A stretch of 64,000 bases of DNA from Heliomicrobium gestii (GCF_009877435.1 NZ_WXEX01000001.1:1-64000); one strand, 5' to 3'; counted from the first letter of the stretch, positions 50,518 through 59,331 are shown. Notes: generated by a model from the letters alone, not told the origin. Translations and numbers: made by a program.

Positions 50518-51309
50518 ATGTTTCGTATCACCTTCTTTGGGACGGGGAACGGCTTAAGTTATCCCAATCGGGAAAACACCTTTTTCCTGGCGCAACATCT
50601 CCCCGGCGGAACCGCCTATCTGGTCGACTGCGGTGGCGCTCCCTGGCCCAAACTGGTTAAGGCTGGTGTGGGTCCGGAGGAATTGGGCGCGATCGTGATC
50701 ACCCACGCCCATCCGGATCACTCCTACGGGTTGCCGGCGTTGATCCAGAGCCTCTGGTTGGCTGGCCGCAAAAAGCCCTTGCCTATCTATTGCCCGGCGG
50801 GAGCGCGGAAAATCGTGCAGGGGCTGCTCGATCTCTTCGAATTGCCGACAAAACCGAAGATGTTTCCCATCGAGTTTCGGGAGCAGTCCTTGGAGCCAAA
50901 AGAGACTGAGGCGATCCGTGAGGGCTCGCTGACTGTCTCCACCTTTCCGGCCATCCATGGCATCCCGACGATGGGACTTTCCTTCCTGTATGAATCGAAG
51001 GATGAACCGGAGAAGAGCCCCATCAAAGTCGTCTATTCGGCTGACACCGTGTACAATCCCCTTTTGGAAACTGTTGCCATGGACGCTGCCTGTCTCATCC
51101 ATGAGTGCAACGGCGCTGAAGAGGCTGCGGGCAAGCATTCGTCCCTTCACGATGTGGTGCGATTGATGGAGAAGACAAAACCGAAACAGGTGGTATTGGT
51201 TCATCTGACCGAGGGGGAGGCTTATGAACGTTTAATGGCTCAGTACGGCTTAAAACAGCCCCGTTTTATGCTTGCTGACGATGGCATGAGCATTCGTGTG
51301 ACCGGGTGA
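50518..51309 (+). CDS. MBL-fold metallohydrolase (ribonuclease Z-like)
   Basis: 263 aa. The metallo-beta-lactamase motif THAHPDHSYGLP binds two zinc ions; further ligands are His in FPAIHGIP, Asp in VYSADTVYN and His in VLVHLTEGE. The layout resembles RNase Z/ElaC but lacks an obvious exosite arm, so tRNA 3' processing is possible but unproven; it may act on another phosphodiester. AAAGGAG is well placed before the ATG. Confidence 0.82.
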   Translation: MFRITFFGTGNGLSYPNRENTFFLAQHLPGGTAYLVDCGGAPWPKLVKAGVGPEELGAIVITHAHPDHSYGLPALIQSLWLAGRKKPLPIYCPAGARKIVQGLLDLFELPTKPKMFPIEFREQSLEPKETEAIREGSLTVSTFPAIHGIPTMGLSFLYESKDEPEKSPIKVVYSADTVYNPLLETVAMDAACLIHECNGAEEAAGKHSSLHDVVRLMEKTKPKQVVLVHLTEGEAYERLMAQYGLKQPRFMLADDGMSIRVTG

Positions 51310-51336
51310 TCGGCGCAACCAAATAGGATAGAGGTG

Positions 51337-51370
51337 AACGCTGGCTTTGGAGGGCCGGCGTTTTTTGTTT
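51337..51370 (+). terminator. Terminator after the MBL-fold gene
   Basis: Stem AACGCTGGC / GCCGGCGTT (one G-U pair) and TTTTGTTTTC. Confidence 0.82.
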
Positions 51371-51520
51371 TCGGCGAGGCATATATTAGGGATATGAATT
51401 TACGGGCCTGCAATGAAGCAAAAGAGAAAAAATTTGGCATAAAATGGAATAAGTAGCCTTCGGCTGGCGTATAATACATTGAGTTTACCAGAGATTGATC
51501 GACCCGGTGGGGGAAATACA

Positions 51521-52429
51521 TTGAGAATCATCATCCGAAAAACCTGTTTTGTGGCAGTGGTCCTTTCGCTCATGTTTTCGCTTTCTTCCGAGTGGAGCGA
51601 GGCCCAGTTGGCGGCCCCTTCCGGCCGAAACGGTGCGGAACCGCAGCCGGTTATTGTATTGAACGGGCTGCCCATGGAGTTTGTCCCGCGACCTCGCATC
51701 GAGCGCGGCTATGTCTTGGCGCCCCTGCGCCCGCTGGCCGAGGCCTTGGGGGCGGATGTCACCTATGATAATAAAAAACGCAAAGTCGTCATCCGGCGGG
51801 ACAACCTTTGCCTGGAGGTTCAAGCGCCGCCGCTGAATCAAAAGTGGTGGCCTTGGGAACGAGGGAACCGTGTTTCAGGCAAGATTGAAGACAGCCGCAT
51901 GCTGGTGCCCGTTTACTGGCTCGGTCGCCATCTGGGGGACGGATGGACCTGGGACAAGCAAACAGAGACAGGCTACTTGAGGGGCGGCTCCCCCTGGCGT
52001 GACGAGGATTATTTGGCTTTTACTCGCTGGGCCGAGATCCTCTGGATGCGGGTGGCAGCGAAAGATAACGCAAAATTATTGAAGGAACGCGGTCTGGAAC
52101 CGCCGCCGGCGATGCGCCGCGAGGAGGAACTGCAGCATTTTCTTGGCGCCTATTGGTCCCGCGATAACGTGCAGTCACTCTGGCAAAGCCGCTATGGAGG
52201 CAAGGAAGCAGCGGCTGTGAGCAAGATGGGGAATGATGGGATCATCGACGCAACAGCCGTCCATAGTTGGCGCGTTGCCAGCCGGACGCCGGAGGAAATA
52301 CTGGTGGAGGGCTATCTGCCCGGACAAGGGAAATATCGTTTCACAGGCCAGAAGGTCACCTATGTCCTGCGGCCCGATAACCGAGGGGCTCTAAAAATTC
52401 AGGAACGGCGGGTTGGCGCGTCCAGTTGA
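51521..52429 (+). CDS. Exported protein with copper amine oxidase N-terminal (stalk) domain
   Basis: 302 aa. Signal peptide (about 1-30), then a domain of the copper-amine-oxidase-N type: VIVLNGLPMEF, YVLAPLRPLAEALGADVTYDNKKRKVVIRRD, and VPVYWLGRHLG with WDKQTETG. In clostridia these stalk domains are found on wall-binding proteins and have no oxidase activity. The C-terminal half (about 165-302) is a separate domain (WAEILWMRVAAKD, then YVLRPDNRGALKIQERR) that I do not recognise. TTG start with GGGGG upstream. A TATAAT lies at 51469-51474. Confidence 0.8.
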   Translation: MRIIIRKTCFVAVVLSLMFSLSSEWSEAQLAAPSGRNGAEPQPVIVLNGLPMEFVPRPRIERGYVLAPLRPLAEALGADVTYDNKKRKVVIRRDNLCLEVQAPPLNQKWWPWERGNRVSGKIEDSRMLVPVYWLGRHLGDGWTWDKQTETGYLRGGSPWRDEDYLAFTRWAEILWMRVAAKDNAKLLKERGLEPPPAMRREEELQHFLGAYWSRDNVQSLWQSRYGGKEAAAVSKMGNDGIIDATAVHSWRVASRTPEEILVEGYLPGQGKYRFTGQKVTYVLRPDNRGALKIQERRVGASS

Positions 52430-52463
52430 GTCGGGAAGATCAATAGAAACGGCCAAAAGGATA

Positions 52464-52507
52464 ACAGCCATGACGGTCTCCATGTCGTCATGGCTGTTTG
52501 TTTTTTG
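52464..52507 (+). terminator. Terminator after the stalk-domain gene
   Basis: Thirteen-bp stem AACAGCCATGACG / CGTCATGGCTGTT followed by TGTTTTTT. The remaining 52508-52683 contains no supported gene. Confidence 0.88.
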
Positions 52508-52683
52508 ATTGGTTGAAAGATGGAAGGACAAACTAACAGGGGCCTAGCGGGAGAAGAAGGATGGACAGCTTTACGGCGATACAATGGGACGGCAAAGGCT
52601 GTTAGGAAAAGCGGATTAGGGCAAAAGCAGAAGCAGCAGCAGGCGGGCAGCAGAGGACCTGTGCTGCAAAGGGGGGGACAAAA

Positions 52684-53433
52684 ATGCAGTCCAAGAAAGT
52701 GATTCTATCTTTGGCGTTAACATCGCTTTTGGGGACGGCCGCTTTTCTGCCTGATCTGACTGACCGGCAGTTATCATGGTTGCGCCGCGCCGATCCGAAA
52801 GAGACCTGTTATTCCGGTTTCGTAGAAGCCTATGCTTTTACGGTTGCGTCGGAAGTGGCCGGGCGACTCCAAGCGCTGCCGGTGCGAGAGGGCGCTTCGG
52901 TGGCGGAAGGGACAGTGATCGCCCAACTGGATGGAACCTATGCGGAACTGCGCCTGCGGCAGGCGGAGGCCGTCGTCGCAACGGCGCGGGCGGAAAGTAG
53001 GGGAGGAGAGGTCGCTCAGGCGGAGCGTTCTTTGGACATGGCTCGCTGGGAATGGGAGCGTCATACCATACGAACTTGGCGGGGAGGAACGGTGCAGCGC
53101 ATCCATGTCCAACAGGGTCAGACCGTTGCGCCGGGGGCGCCGATCGCCACCCTTATGGATAGGAAGGAGTTAAAGGTGCGCGTCTATGTGCCGGCGGATG
53201 CATTGCCTTGTTTTTCTCCAGAGGGAAAGGTGCATGTGAGCGTGGGAAAGGAGGTCTACGCCGGGAGGGTGGAACAGATCAGCGATCAGGAGGAGTTTAG
53301 CCCATTGCTCAACGGTGGGGCAGGTGACCGTCGTGACCTTGTCTTTGCCGTAAATATCGCGATCCAGGAAGGCTGGGAGCGACTGCGTCCGGGTATGCCT
53401 GTTCAGGTGACTCCCGTCGGCAGAGACGATTAA
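52684..53433 (+). CDS. HlyD/MFP-family membrane fusion protein
   Basis: 249 aa. N-terminal signal/anchor (about 5-22), then a split biotinyl-lipoyl-type domain (YAFTVASEVAGRLQALPVREGASVAEGTVIAQLD, closing at GGTVQRIHVQQGQTVAPGAPIATLMD). A short coiled-coil hairpin between the halves is rich in Ala, Glu and Arg. A beta-barrel segment follows to the end. A strong GGGGGG ribosome site precedes the ATG. It links an inner-membrane pump to the outside, here presumably the ABC-2 permease encoded next. Confidence 0.87.
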   Translation: MQSKKVILSLALTSLLGTAAFLPDLTDRQLSWLRRADPKETCYSGFVEAYAFTVASEVAGRLQALPVREGASVAEGTVIAQLDGTYAELRLRQAEAVVATARAESRGGEVAQAERSLDMARWEWERHTIRTWRGGTVQRIHVQQGQTVAPGAPIATLMDRKELKVRVYVPADALPCFSPEGKVHVSVGKEVYAGRVEQISDQEEFSPLLNGGAGDRRDLVFAVNIAIQEGWERLRPGMPVQVTPVGRDD

Positions 53434-53495
53434 ACGGGTATATTGCGCAGTCCCACCTGTCTGGTTTTCTGAAGAAAGGACGGTTCATTCCTGCA

Positions 53496-54626
53496 TTGAG
53501 AGGCATGCGCTGGACCCCTTTTTGGTCAGTCTTTCACAAGGAGTTTCTCCATCTCTGGCGAGATCGCCCCAGCCTGGCCATGGCGGCGGGCATCCCGCTG
53601 ATGATGCTGCTCATCTTTGGCTATGGCGTCAATCCCGATGTGCGTCGCCTGCCCATGAGTGTCTGGGATCAGTGTCGCAGCGCCGAAAGCAGGGAAATGA
53701 TGCAGGCCTTTGTCAACACGACCTACTTCGAGATCAAGGAAACTGTCGAAGGCTACGGGGAAGTGAACCGATCGCTTGCAGACGGGCGAAGCCGGGTGGC
53801 GCTGATCATCCCGCCAGACTTCGCCGCCAACATGCAAACAGGCCGGTTGGCGACATTGCAGGTCTTAATCGATGGAACCGATCCACAGTCGACTCGCCAG
53901 GCGCTGACGATGGCTCAATCGCTCGTGCAAGCTCGCGGCGCCCGGCTCTTGCAAGCAAAAGAATCAACAATTTTACCCTCTTTTCCCTTGGATGCGAGGA
54001 TCAGAATATGGTATAATCAGGAACTGAAAACCCACTTTTTTACGATCCCTGCCCTCATCGGTTTGATTATGCAGAATGTGACGATGACGTTGACTGCCTT
54101 TGCCCTCGTCCGGGAAAAAGAACGAGGCACTTTGGAACAACTGATCGTCACGCCGGTTCGCCCCGCCGAACTGATCCTGGGTAAGCTATGCCCCTACATC
54201 ATCGTCGGGATGCTCTCCTTTACGCTTGTTCTGATCGCCGGGAGCGCATGGTTCTCCGTTCCCATACGGGGGAGCCTTTGCTTGCTCTTTGGACTGGCAT
54301 TCTTATTCATCTTGACCTCTCTCAGCATCGGGATGCTCATGTCGACCTTCAGCGAAAATCAATTGCAGGCGATGCAGATGGCCTTTGCCTTTATCCTGCC
54401 CAGCATCCTCCTCTCCGGCTTTGTCTTCCCCCGTGAAACGATGCCCGCTTCTATCCGCCTATTGGGAAATTTCATTCCCTTGACTGATTTTCTGGTGATC
54501 CTGCGCGGCGTGTTCTTGAAAGAAAGCGGGATGGGGGAGTTGTACCGGGAGGTTCTTTCCCTGGCGGCCTTTACGGTATTTTTGTTCGTGGTGGCATTGA
54601 TGCGGTTTCGGAAGCGGCTCGATTAA
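53496..54626 (+). CDS. ABC-2 type exporter permease (YbhS/YhhJ-like)
   Basis: 376 aa. An N-terminal helix (MAAGIPLMMLLIFGYGVNPDV), a large extracytoplasmic domain (about 45-185, with ALIIPPDFAANMQTGR and QVLIDGTDPQS), and then five membrane helices (FFTIPALIGLIMQNVTMTLTA to the end), with VREKERGTLEQLIVTP, the ABC-2 signature. TTG start, poor ribosome site. No ATPase gene adjoins the HlyD/permease pair, so its energy partner must be encoded elsewhere or is missing. The inverted-repeat element starts at its stop codon. Confidence 0.87.
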   Translation: MRGMRWTPFWSVFHKEFLHLWRDRPSLAMAAGIPLMMLLIFGYGVNPDVRRLPMSVWDQCRSAESREMMQAFVNTTYFEIKETVEGYGEVNRSLADGRSRVALIIPPDFAANMQTGRLATLQVLIDGTDPQSTRQALTMAQSLVQARGARLLQAKESTILPSFPLDARIRIWYNQELKTHFFTIPALIGLIMQNVTMTLTAFALVREKERGTLEQLIVTPVRPAELILGKLCPYIIVGMLSFTLVLIAGSAWFSVPIRGSLCLLFGLAFLFILTSLSIGMLMSTFSENQLQAMQMAFAFILPSILLSGFVFPRETMPASIRLLGNFIPLTDFLVILRGVFLKESGMGELYREVLSLAAFTVFLFVVALMRFRKRLD

Positions 54627-54805
54627 GGGCCGGACGTAGCGAACCGCTCGCTAAGAGCTCTGCGGCGGCGCCTGCCGCCTGTTCCGCTCGGGCGCCAAAC
54701 CTCTGGGCTGTTCTGCATGTTAACCATGGCGCCCTTACCGCTTCACAGGCGGTAGGCGCTTTTCGCCGCTCCGCTCAAATCGCTCACGGTTCGCTACGCC
54801 CGGCC
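54627..54805. repeat. Large imperfect inverted-repeat element, about 180 bp
   Basis: Terminal arms GGCCGGACGTAGCGAACCG (54628-54646) and CGGTTCGCTACGCCCGGCC (54787-54805) pair over 19 bases with one mismatch. Inner arms also pair (GCCTGCCGCCTG with CAGGCGGTAGGC; GGGCGCCA with TGGCGCCC), so the whole stretch can fold into one long hairpin. It fills most of the 320-base gap before korD. It has no ORF and no T run. It could be a small non-autonomous mobile element, a structured RNA or a REP/BIME-like repeat. Confidence 0.6.
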
Positions 54806-54889
54806 TGGGACAGGGGAGTTGGGGATACAGGGATGGTTCGATTTTTTGGCGAGATCAACGCTAAAATGAATCAGTGGGACTTTCAAATA

Positions 54890-54908
54890 CGAAATATTCG
54901 AAATATTT
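54890..54908 (+). promoter_or_regulatory. AT-rich repeat, candidate operator upstream of korDABC
   Basis: Two head-to-tail copies of CGAAATATT (54890-54898, 54899-54907); the same bases also make the palindrome AAATATT-CGA-AATATTT (54892-54908). It lies about 40 bases before the korD start in otherwise featureless sequence. Confidence 0.4.
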
Positions 54909-54947
54909 AAATAAAAAGCTTGCAATATCAGTGGGGAGGTGTTGTAG

Positions 54948-55154
54948 TTGCCGAGTGTCCTGTTCCGGGAAGAACGCTGTAAGGGGTGCCGTCTTTGTAC
55001 GGCGGCATGTCCGGTGGGGATCGTTGTCATGGATGAAGGCCGGTTGAATGCCCAGGGTTTTCAGCCGGCCGTGGTGACAGAGATGGACAAGTGCCGGGGA
55101 TGCGCTTTTTGCGCCCGTGTCTGCCCTGATCTGGTGATTGACGTAGAGCGATAG
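54948..55154 (+). CDS. korD: 2-oxoglutarate:ferredoxin oxidoreductase delta (ferredoxin) subunit
   Basis: 68-aa ferredoxin-like subunit with two [4Fe-4S] motifs: CKGCRLCTAACP and CRGCAFCARVCP. It passes electrons from the TPP site to external ferredoxin. TTG start with GGGGAGGTG seven bases upstream. First gene of korDABC, 17 bases before korA. Confidence 0.92.
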   Translation: MPSVLFREERCKGCRLCTAACPVGIVVMDEGRLNAQGFQPAVVTEMDKCRGCAFCARVCPDLVIDVER

Positions 55155-55171
55155 AAAGAAAGGTGAACGTC

Positions 55172-56275
55172 GTGGCTGAAAAGAAGCTGATGAAGGGGAA
55201 CGAGGCGCTGGCGGAAGCGGCCATCCGGGCCGGTTGCCGTTTTTTCTTCGGCTATCCCATCACTCCGCAAAATGAACTGCTCGAATACATGGCTCGCCAC
55301 CTGCCGGAGGTGGGTGGGACCTTTCTTCAGTCGGAGAGCGAAATCGGCGCCATCAACATGGTCTTTGGCGCTTCTTGCGCCGGCGTTCGCGTAATGACCT
55401 CCTCATCGGGACCTGGCATCAGTCTGAAACAAGAGGGGATCTCTTACCTGGCCGGTTCGGAATTGCCGGCGGTGATCGTCAATATCATGCGCACCGGCCC
55501 GGGTTTGGGCGGGATCGCGCCCACGCAGAGCGATTATTTTCAGGCCACCAAGGGCGGCGGCCATGGCGATTATCGACTGCTGGTCCTGGCGCCAGCCTCT
55601 GTCCAGGAGATGGCCGATCTGACGGCGCTCGCCTTTGAAAAAGCCGACGAGTACCGCAATCCCGTCCTGATCCTGGGCGACGGCGTGCTTGGACAGATGA
55701 TGGAACCGGTCATCCTCCCGGAACAAGCCGCTCAAGAGAGGCTGGAAAAGCCCTGGGCCACCACGGGGAAGGGGAACAACGAGAAAGCGAAACTGATCAC
55801 TTCCTTATATATAAAGCCGGAAGAGGCAGAGTGCTTTAACAGCCGCCTGCGCGCCAAATACAGCGCCATGGAGGAGCGGGAGACTCGTTTCGAGCGCTAC
55901 AGGGCCGATGACGCGGAGGTCATCGCCATCGCCTACGGCACAGCGGCCCGCCTGTGTATGGCCGCTGTGGACATGGTACGTGAAAGGGGCATTCGCGCCG
56001 GCCTGATCCGGCCGATCACGCTGTTTCCTTTCCCGGTAGAGCCCTTGCGGGCGGCCGCCCAGGCCGGATCATCCTTTCTCACGGTGGAACTGAGCACCGG
56101 TCAGATGGTGGAGGATGTGCGCCTGGCGATCGAGGGAAGGCAGCCGGTGGAGTTTTACGGGCGCACCGGCGGAATGGTTCCCGAACCGCGGGTCATCGCC
56201 GACCGCTTGGAGGAACTGGCCCGGAAAAAAGCGAGCGCTCAGATGGCGCGTTCAGATGAGGGAGGGGCGGCGTAA
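55172..56275 (+). CDS. korA: 2-oxoglutarate:ferredoxin oxidoreductase alpha subunit
   Basis: 367 aa. Pyrimidine-binding domain with GYPITPQNELLEYMA and MTSSSGPGISLKQEG, followed by the C-terminal transketolase-like domain (VIAIAYGTAARLC to TGQMVEDVRLAIEG). The P-I-T-P motif and lack of a fused gamma domain match KorA rather than pyruvate or indolepyruvate enzymes; 2-oxoglutarate specificity is inferred from family. The enzyme interconverts 2-oxoglutarate and succinyl-CoA + CO2, working reductively in many anaerobes. GTG start at 55172 with AAAGGTGAA upstream. Confidence 0.92.
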   Translation: MAEKKLMKGNEALAEAAIRAGCRFFFGYPITPQNELLEYMARHLPEVGGTFLQSESEIGAINMVFGASCAGVRVMTSSSGPGISLKQEGISYLAGSELPAVIVNIMRTGPGLGGIAPTQSDYFQATKGGGHGDYRLLVLAPASVQEMADLTALAFEKADEYRNPVLILGDGVLGQMMEPVILPEQAAQERLEKPWATTGKGNNEKAKLITSLYIKPEEAECFNSRLRAKYSAMEERETRFERYRADDAEVIAIAYGTAARLCMAAVDMVRERGIRAGLIRPITLFPFPVEPLRAAAQAGSSFLTVELSTGQMVEDVRLAIEGRQPVEFYGRTGGMVPEPRVIADRLEELARKKASAQMARSDEGGAA

Positions 56276-57028
56276 GTGATGGGAACAAAATTATTCAGCC
56301 GGCCTGACTGCCTGCGCGATGTGCCCACCCATTACTGCCCGGGATGCCATCACGGCATTATTCACCGGCTGGTGGCGGAAGCCATCGACGAGTTGGAACT
56401 GGCGTCGCGCACGATCGGGGTCGCCCCTGTCGGCTGTTCTGTCTTCATTTATGATTATATCGACACCGACTTTATCCAGGCCTCCCACGGTCGCGCGCCA
56501 GCTGTTGCCACCGGTGTCAAGCGGGCGCTGCCCGACCGGATCGTCTTCACCTATCAGGGCGATGGCGACCTGGCTGCCATCGGCACGTCGGAGATCATTC
56601 ACACAGCGGCGCGCGGCGAGAATGTGACGGTGATCTTTGTCAACAACGCCATCTATGGCATGACCGGCGGCCAATCCGCCCCAACCACCCTTCCCGGCCA
56701 GTCCACCACAACGACTCCGAATGGCCGCGACATCGTCGCCGACGGCGCCCCTATCCAGGTCTGTGAGATGCTCAACACACTGCAGCGTCCCGCCTTGATC
56801 AGTCGCGTCTCTGTCCATACGCCGGCCCAACTGGCGCGGGCCAAAAAAGCGATCCGCCGCGCCTTCCGGTGCCAGCAAGAGGGAAGGGGATTCTCCTTCG
56901 TGGAGGTGTTGTCGGCCTGTCCCACCAACTGGGCGATGACGCCCCTGGCCGCCAACCAGTGGCTGGAACAGCAGATGCTGCCCTACTACCCGATCAAGGA
57001 TTTTCGGAAACCCGAGGGGGTGCAATGA
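56276..57028 (+). CDS. korB: 2-oxoglutarate:ferredoxin oxidoreductase beta subunit
   Basis: 250 aa, TPP-binding subunit. [14 protein letters not shown] carries cluster- or TPP-proximal cysteines; [17 protein letters not shown] and [12 protein letters not shown] form the TPP pyrophosphate/Mg site (GDG-x-N pattern). [18 protein letters not shown] precedes the C-terminal ACPTNW motif typical of KorB. It starts directly after the korA stop (GTG 56276 or ATG 56279) with GGGAGGGG upstream. Confidence 0.93.
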   Translation: MMGTKLFSRPDCLRDVPTHYCPGCHHGIIHRLVAEAIDELELASRTIGVAPVGCSVFIYDYIDTDFIQASHGRAPAVATGVKRALPDRIVFTYQGDGDLAAIGTSEIIHTAARGENVTVIFVNNAIYGMTGGQSAPTTLPGQSTTTTPNGRDIVADGAPIQVCEMLNTLQRPALISRVSVHTPAQLARAKKAIRRAFRCQQEGRGFSFVEVLSACPTNWAMTPLAANQWLEQQMLPYYPIKDFRKPEGVQ

Positions 57029-57029
57029 G

Positions 57030-57590
57030 ATGGAGCAGCGATTGATTTTTGCCGGTTTCGGCGGGCAGGGCGTCATGTTAACGGGCCAACTGGTGGCGTA
57101 CGCCGGGATGCTGGAAGGAAAACATGTGGCATGGATCCCATCGTACGGCCCCGAGATGCGCGGTGGGACGGCCAATTGCAATGTCACCGTCTCCGACCGG
57201 CCCATCGCGTCGCCCATCGTCTATGAGCCGACCGGCGCCATTGTCCTAAACCAGCCTTCGCTGGACAAATTTGGTCCATTGGTGATCCCGGGCGGCGTGC
57301 TGTTGATCAACGCCTCCCTCATTGGCGAATCCAGTCGGCGTGTCGATATTCGGCAGTTGCGTCTGGCCGCGAATGATCTCGCTAACGGTCTAGGTAATCT
57401 CAAGGTGGCCAACATGGTCCTGCTGGGCGCGCTGCTCCGACTGACGAGTGTGGTCCATGTAGAGTCGATCATGGCGGCCTTGCAAAAAATCCTGCCGCCC
57501 CACCGCCACAACCTGTTGCCGGTCAACCGGGCAGCTTTGGAGACGGGGATGGCGCAGGCGACGCCGGCCGTTGCGCTACAGGGAAGATAA
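57030..57590 (+). CDS. korC: 2-oxoglutarate:ferredoxin oxidoreductase gamma subunit
   Basis: 186 aa, the gamma domain completing the enzyme. The GFGGQGVMLTGQLVAYAG start and SYGPEMRGGTANCNVTVSD are diagnostic of 2-oxoacid:acceptor oxidoreductase gamma subunits and bind CoA. GAGGGGGTG upstream; one base after the korB stop. Last gene of the operon; a strong hairpin follows. Confidence 0.93.
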   Translation: MEQRLIFAGFGGQGVMLTGQLVAYAGMLEGKHVAWIPSYGPEMRGGTANCNVTVSDRPIASPIVYEPTGAIVLNQPSLDKFGPLVIPGGVLLINASLIGESSRRVDIRQLRLAANDLANGLGNLKVANMVLLGALLRLTSVVHVESIMAALQKILPPHRHNLLPVNRAALETGMAQATPAVALQGR

Positions 57591-57595
57591 GGAAA

Positions 57596-57640
57596 GACAA
57601 ACACCGCTTCCTCGTCATACAGGAAAAAGCGGTGTTTGTC
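57596..57640. terminator. Hairpin between korC and the convergent small gene
   Basis: Perfect 14-bp stem GACAAACACCGCTT / AAGCGGTGTTTGTC. The plus strand lacks a T run after it; the minus strand has TTTCCTTATC. It probably serves both converging transcripts. Confidence 0.6.
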
Positions 57641-57694
57641 GTATGCAATCGAAAACAGTGTGAACGTTTTTTCGGCAGCCGTGACGATAAAGCC

Positions 57695-57716
57695 ATTCAA
57701 AGGGGATTCAAAGGGG
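57695..57716. repeat. Two-copy 11-bp tandem repeat
   Basis: ATTCAAAGGGG occurs twice in tandem (57695-57705 and 57706-57716), directly after the stop of the minus-strand small gene. Too short to assign a role. Confidence 0.7.
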
Positions 57717-57719
57717 ATG

Positions 57720-57881
57720 CTACCGCGGCAGATCTTTCACTGGCGAATCCTCTGGCACATTGACCTTGGTGTTTGGCGTCAACTGCACCGTCTTCATGTT
57801 TGCCTTTGGTTCCACATTGCTGTGTTGTTCCACTTGGTTTGTCTTTGTCGCGTGAGGGTCGCCCAGTATCCCTTGATCCAT
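57720..57881 (-). CDS. Small hydrophilic hypothetical protein, 53 aa
   Basis: Not recognised. Chosen because GGGAGG lies eight bases before the ATG at 57881 and because it follows the MFS gene on the same strand after 70 bases. The protein (start MDQGILGDPHATKTN) is Asn/Gln/Pro-rich, has no membrane segment or cysteines, and ends PEDSPVKDLPR. Longer in-frame starts lie inside or next to the end of the MFS gene. It resembles the small acid-soluble or linker peptides found around sporulation loci only in general composition. Confidence 0.5.
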   Translation of the reverse strand: MDQGILGDPHATKTNQVEQHSNVEPKANMKTVQLTPNTKVNVPEDSPVKDLPR

Positions 57882-57951
57882 TTTCTTTGCCTCCCATTGT
57901 CTCCAAATCATGCGTCCATTTCGCCGATAGCTTTTGCCGCTCCTGACGGCT

Positions 57952-59331
57952 TCATTCCTTTTCCTCATCAGGTCGATAAGCCGGCGATGGCCCCCCATTG
58001 CCGAAGGGGGTTTTCTTCCCCTGAACTGGCCCGTTGACGTCCGTCTTCCCAACCTCGCCTACCGTCGCCAGCGTCCCCACCTCCCCCAACGTCCGCGGTT
58101 CTGGCAACCGGTACGCCAAGAACAGGGCTGCCGTTTCTATCGCCGCCACAACCCAGAAGATCCACTCCATCGGAACGAGCCGGAGGAAGGCGCCGGCGGT
58201 GATGGGAAGAAGGGCGACGGGAGCCGAGAATAGGTTCGACAGGCTCACATAGACAGGTCGCTTCTCCACCGCCGTCGTTTCCATGAGGTAATTGACGAAG
58301 CCCAGCCATCCCCCCAAGCAGGCGCCCAGGCTCATAAAGCCGAGGCCCGTTCCGGCGAAGGCAGCGTATCCCCCGAGCCCCTGCGATAAGACGATGAGCA
58401 GAGGGACGGCGATGTTTAGGGAGGTTACAGTCATGATCGTCCGCCGGTTGCCGAAGCGATCGCTCAGATACCCCAACAGCAAACCACCGCTCACCTGTCC
58501 GAGCACCTGCAAGGACAACAGGACGCCAGGCGCCCAGGGGGGCAGGATCGCCGCCTGACGGACAAAGAGGATATAGAAGGGAAAGCCCAGCACATTGAAA
58601 CTGGTCAGCACCTGGACGAGCAGCATCTGCGAGAAGAGGCGATGCTCCTGCAGGTACTGGGGGATGCGGCTGACCACATGGAAGACCGACAACTCCCGCG
58701 CCTTCCCCTTGGTCTTTGGCGGATCGACAGCCAGACGGATCATCGTCGTCGATAGGAATAAAAAAGCGCCGCCGATGATGATGAGCAGAGCGAAGTTATC
58801 AGGGAAGGCCAGGCGCGGCGAGGCGAAGACGCGCTGGACTGCCAGGGTGCCGGCCAAAGCGCCCAACCCGCCGAGGGCTTGCATGGTGCCGAAGAGCTTT
58901 CCCCGGTGGGATTCATCGATGGTCCGGCCGAAGATATCCATCAAAGGGACTTGAGCGATCCCCTCACCGAAGGAAAACAGGGTGTAGGCGCTCAAGAACA
59001 GCACGGCTACCATCGCCGGCGCCCAGTCAAACCAGATCGCCAGGGCAGGGAGGAGCAGGGAGAGGCGTGTGATCAGGTGGAGCCGGAAGATGAAGCGGTG
59101 CAGCCGGGTAGCCCCGGTTACCCATCCGGCCATCAGGATTTGGGGCAGGAAAAAACCGACCGTTCGGACAGTGGAGGCAAAGCCCACCAGGATGGGCGAT
59201 TGGGTAAGTTGGTTGAGGAAAAGCGGAACGACGATGGTGCCATCGATGAAGGCGAGAGCGGTAAAGTAGAGGGCGCCGTTGGCCGTCAGAAAATAAAAGT
59301 TTCGTTTGTCCACCGGATCGCGCCACTGCAT
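57952..59331 (-). CDS. MFS transporter, substrate unknown
   Basis: 459 aa, twelve predicted membrane helices in two halves. The cytosolic loop motif appears as GYLSDRFGNRRTIM between helices 8 and 9, a variant of MFS motif A; GRTIDESHRGKLFG lies in the first half. The central loop (about 200-225) is charged. The hydrophilic C-terminal tail (about 420-459) is Gly/Pro/Lys-rich and unusual. The ATG at 59331 has AGGAGGTG seven bases upstream; the frame extends eight codons further. Divergent from the lactate operon, whose operator lies in the shared 260-base gap, so lactate transport is one possibility, without sequence proof. Confidence 0.85.
   Translation of the reverse strand: MQWRDPVDKRNFYFLTANGALYFTALAFIDGTIVVPLFLNQLTQSPILVGFASTVRTVGFFLPQILMAGWVTGATRLHRFIFRLHLITRLSLLLPALAIWFDWAPAMVAVLFLSAYTLFSFGEGIAQVPLMDIFGRTIDESHRGKLFGTMQALGGLGALAGTLAVQRVFASPRLAFPDNFALLIIIGGAFLFLSTTMIRLAVDPPKTKGKARELSVFHVVSRIPQYLQEHRLFSQMLLVQVLTSFNVLGFPFYILFVRQAAILPPWAPGVLLSLQVLGQVSGGLLLGYLSDRFGNRRTIMTVTSLNIAVPLLIVLSQGLGGYAAFAGTGLGFMSLGACLGGWLGFVNYLMETTAVEKRPVYVSLSNLFSAPVALLPITAGAFLRLVPMEWIFWVVAAIETAALFLAYRLPEPRTLGEVGTLATVGEVGKTDVNGPVQGKKTPFGNGGPSPAYRPDEEKE

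Noticed and set aside
52520-52702. 60-codon ORF before the HlyD gene
   Set aside because: It begins inside the sequence just after a terminator, lacks a ribosome site, and its product is Gln/Lys/Arg low complexity.
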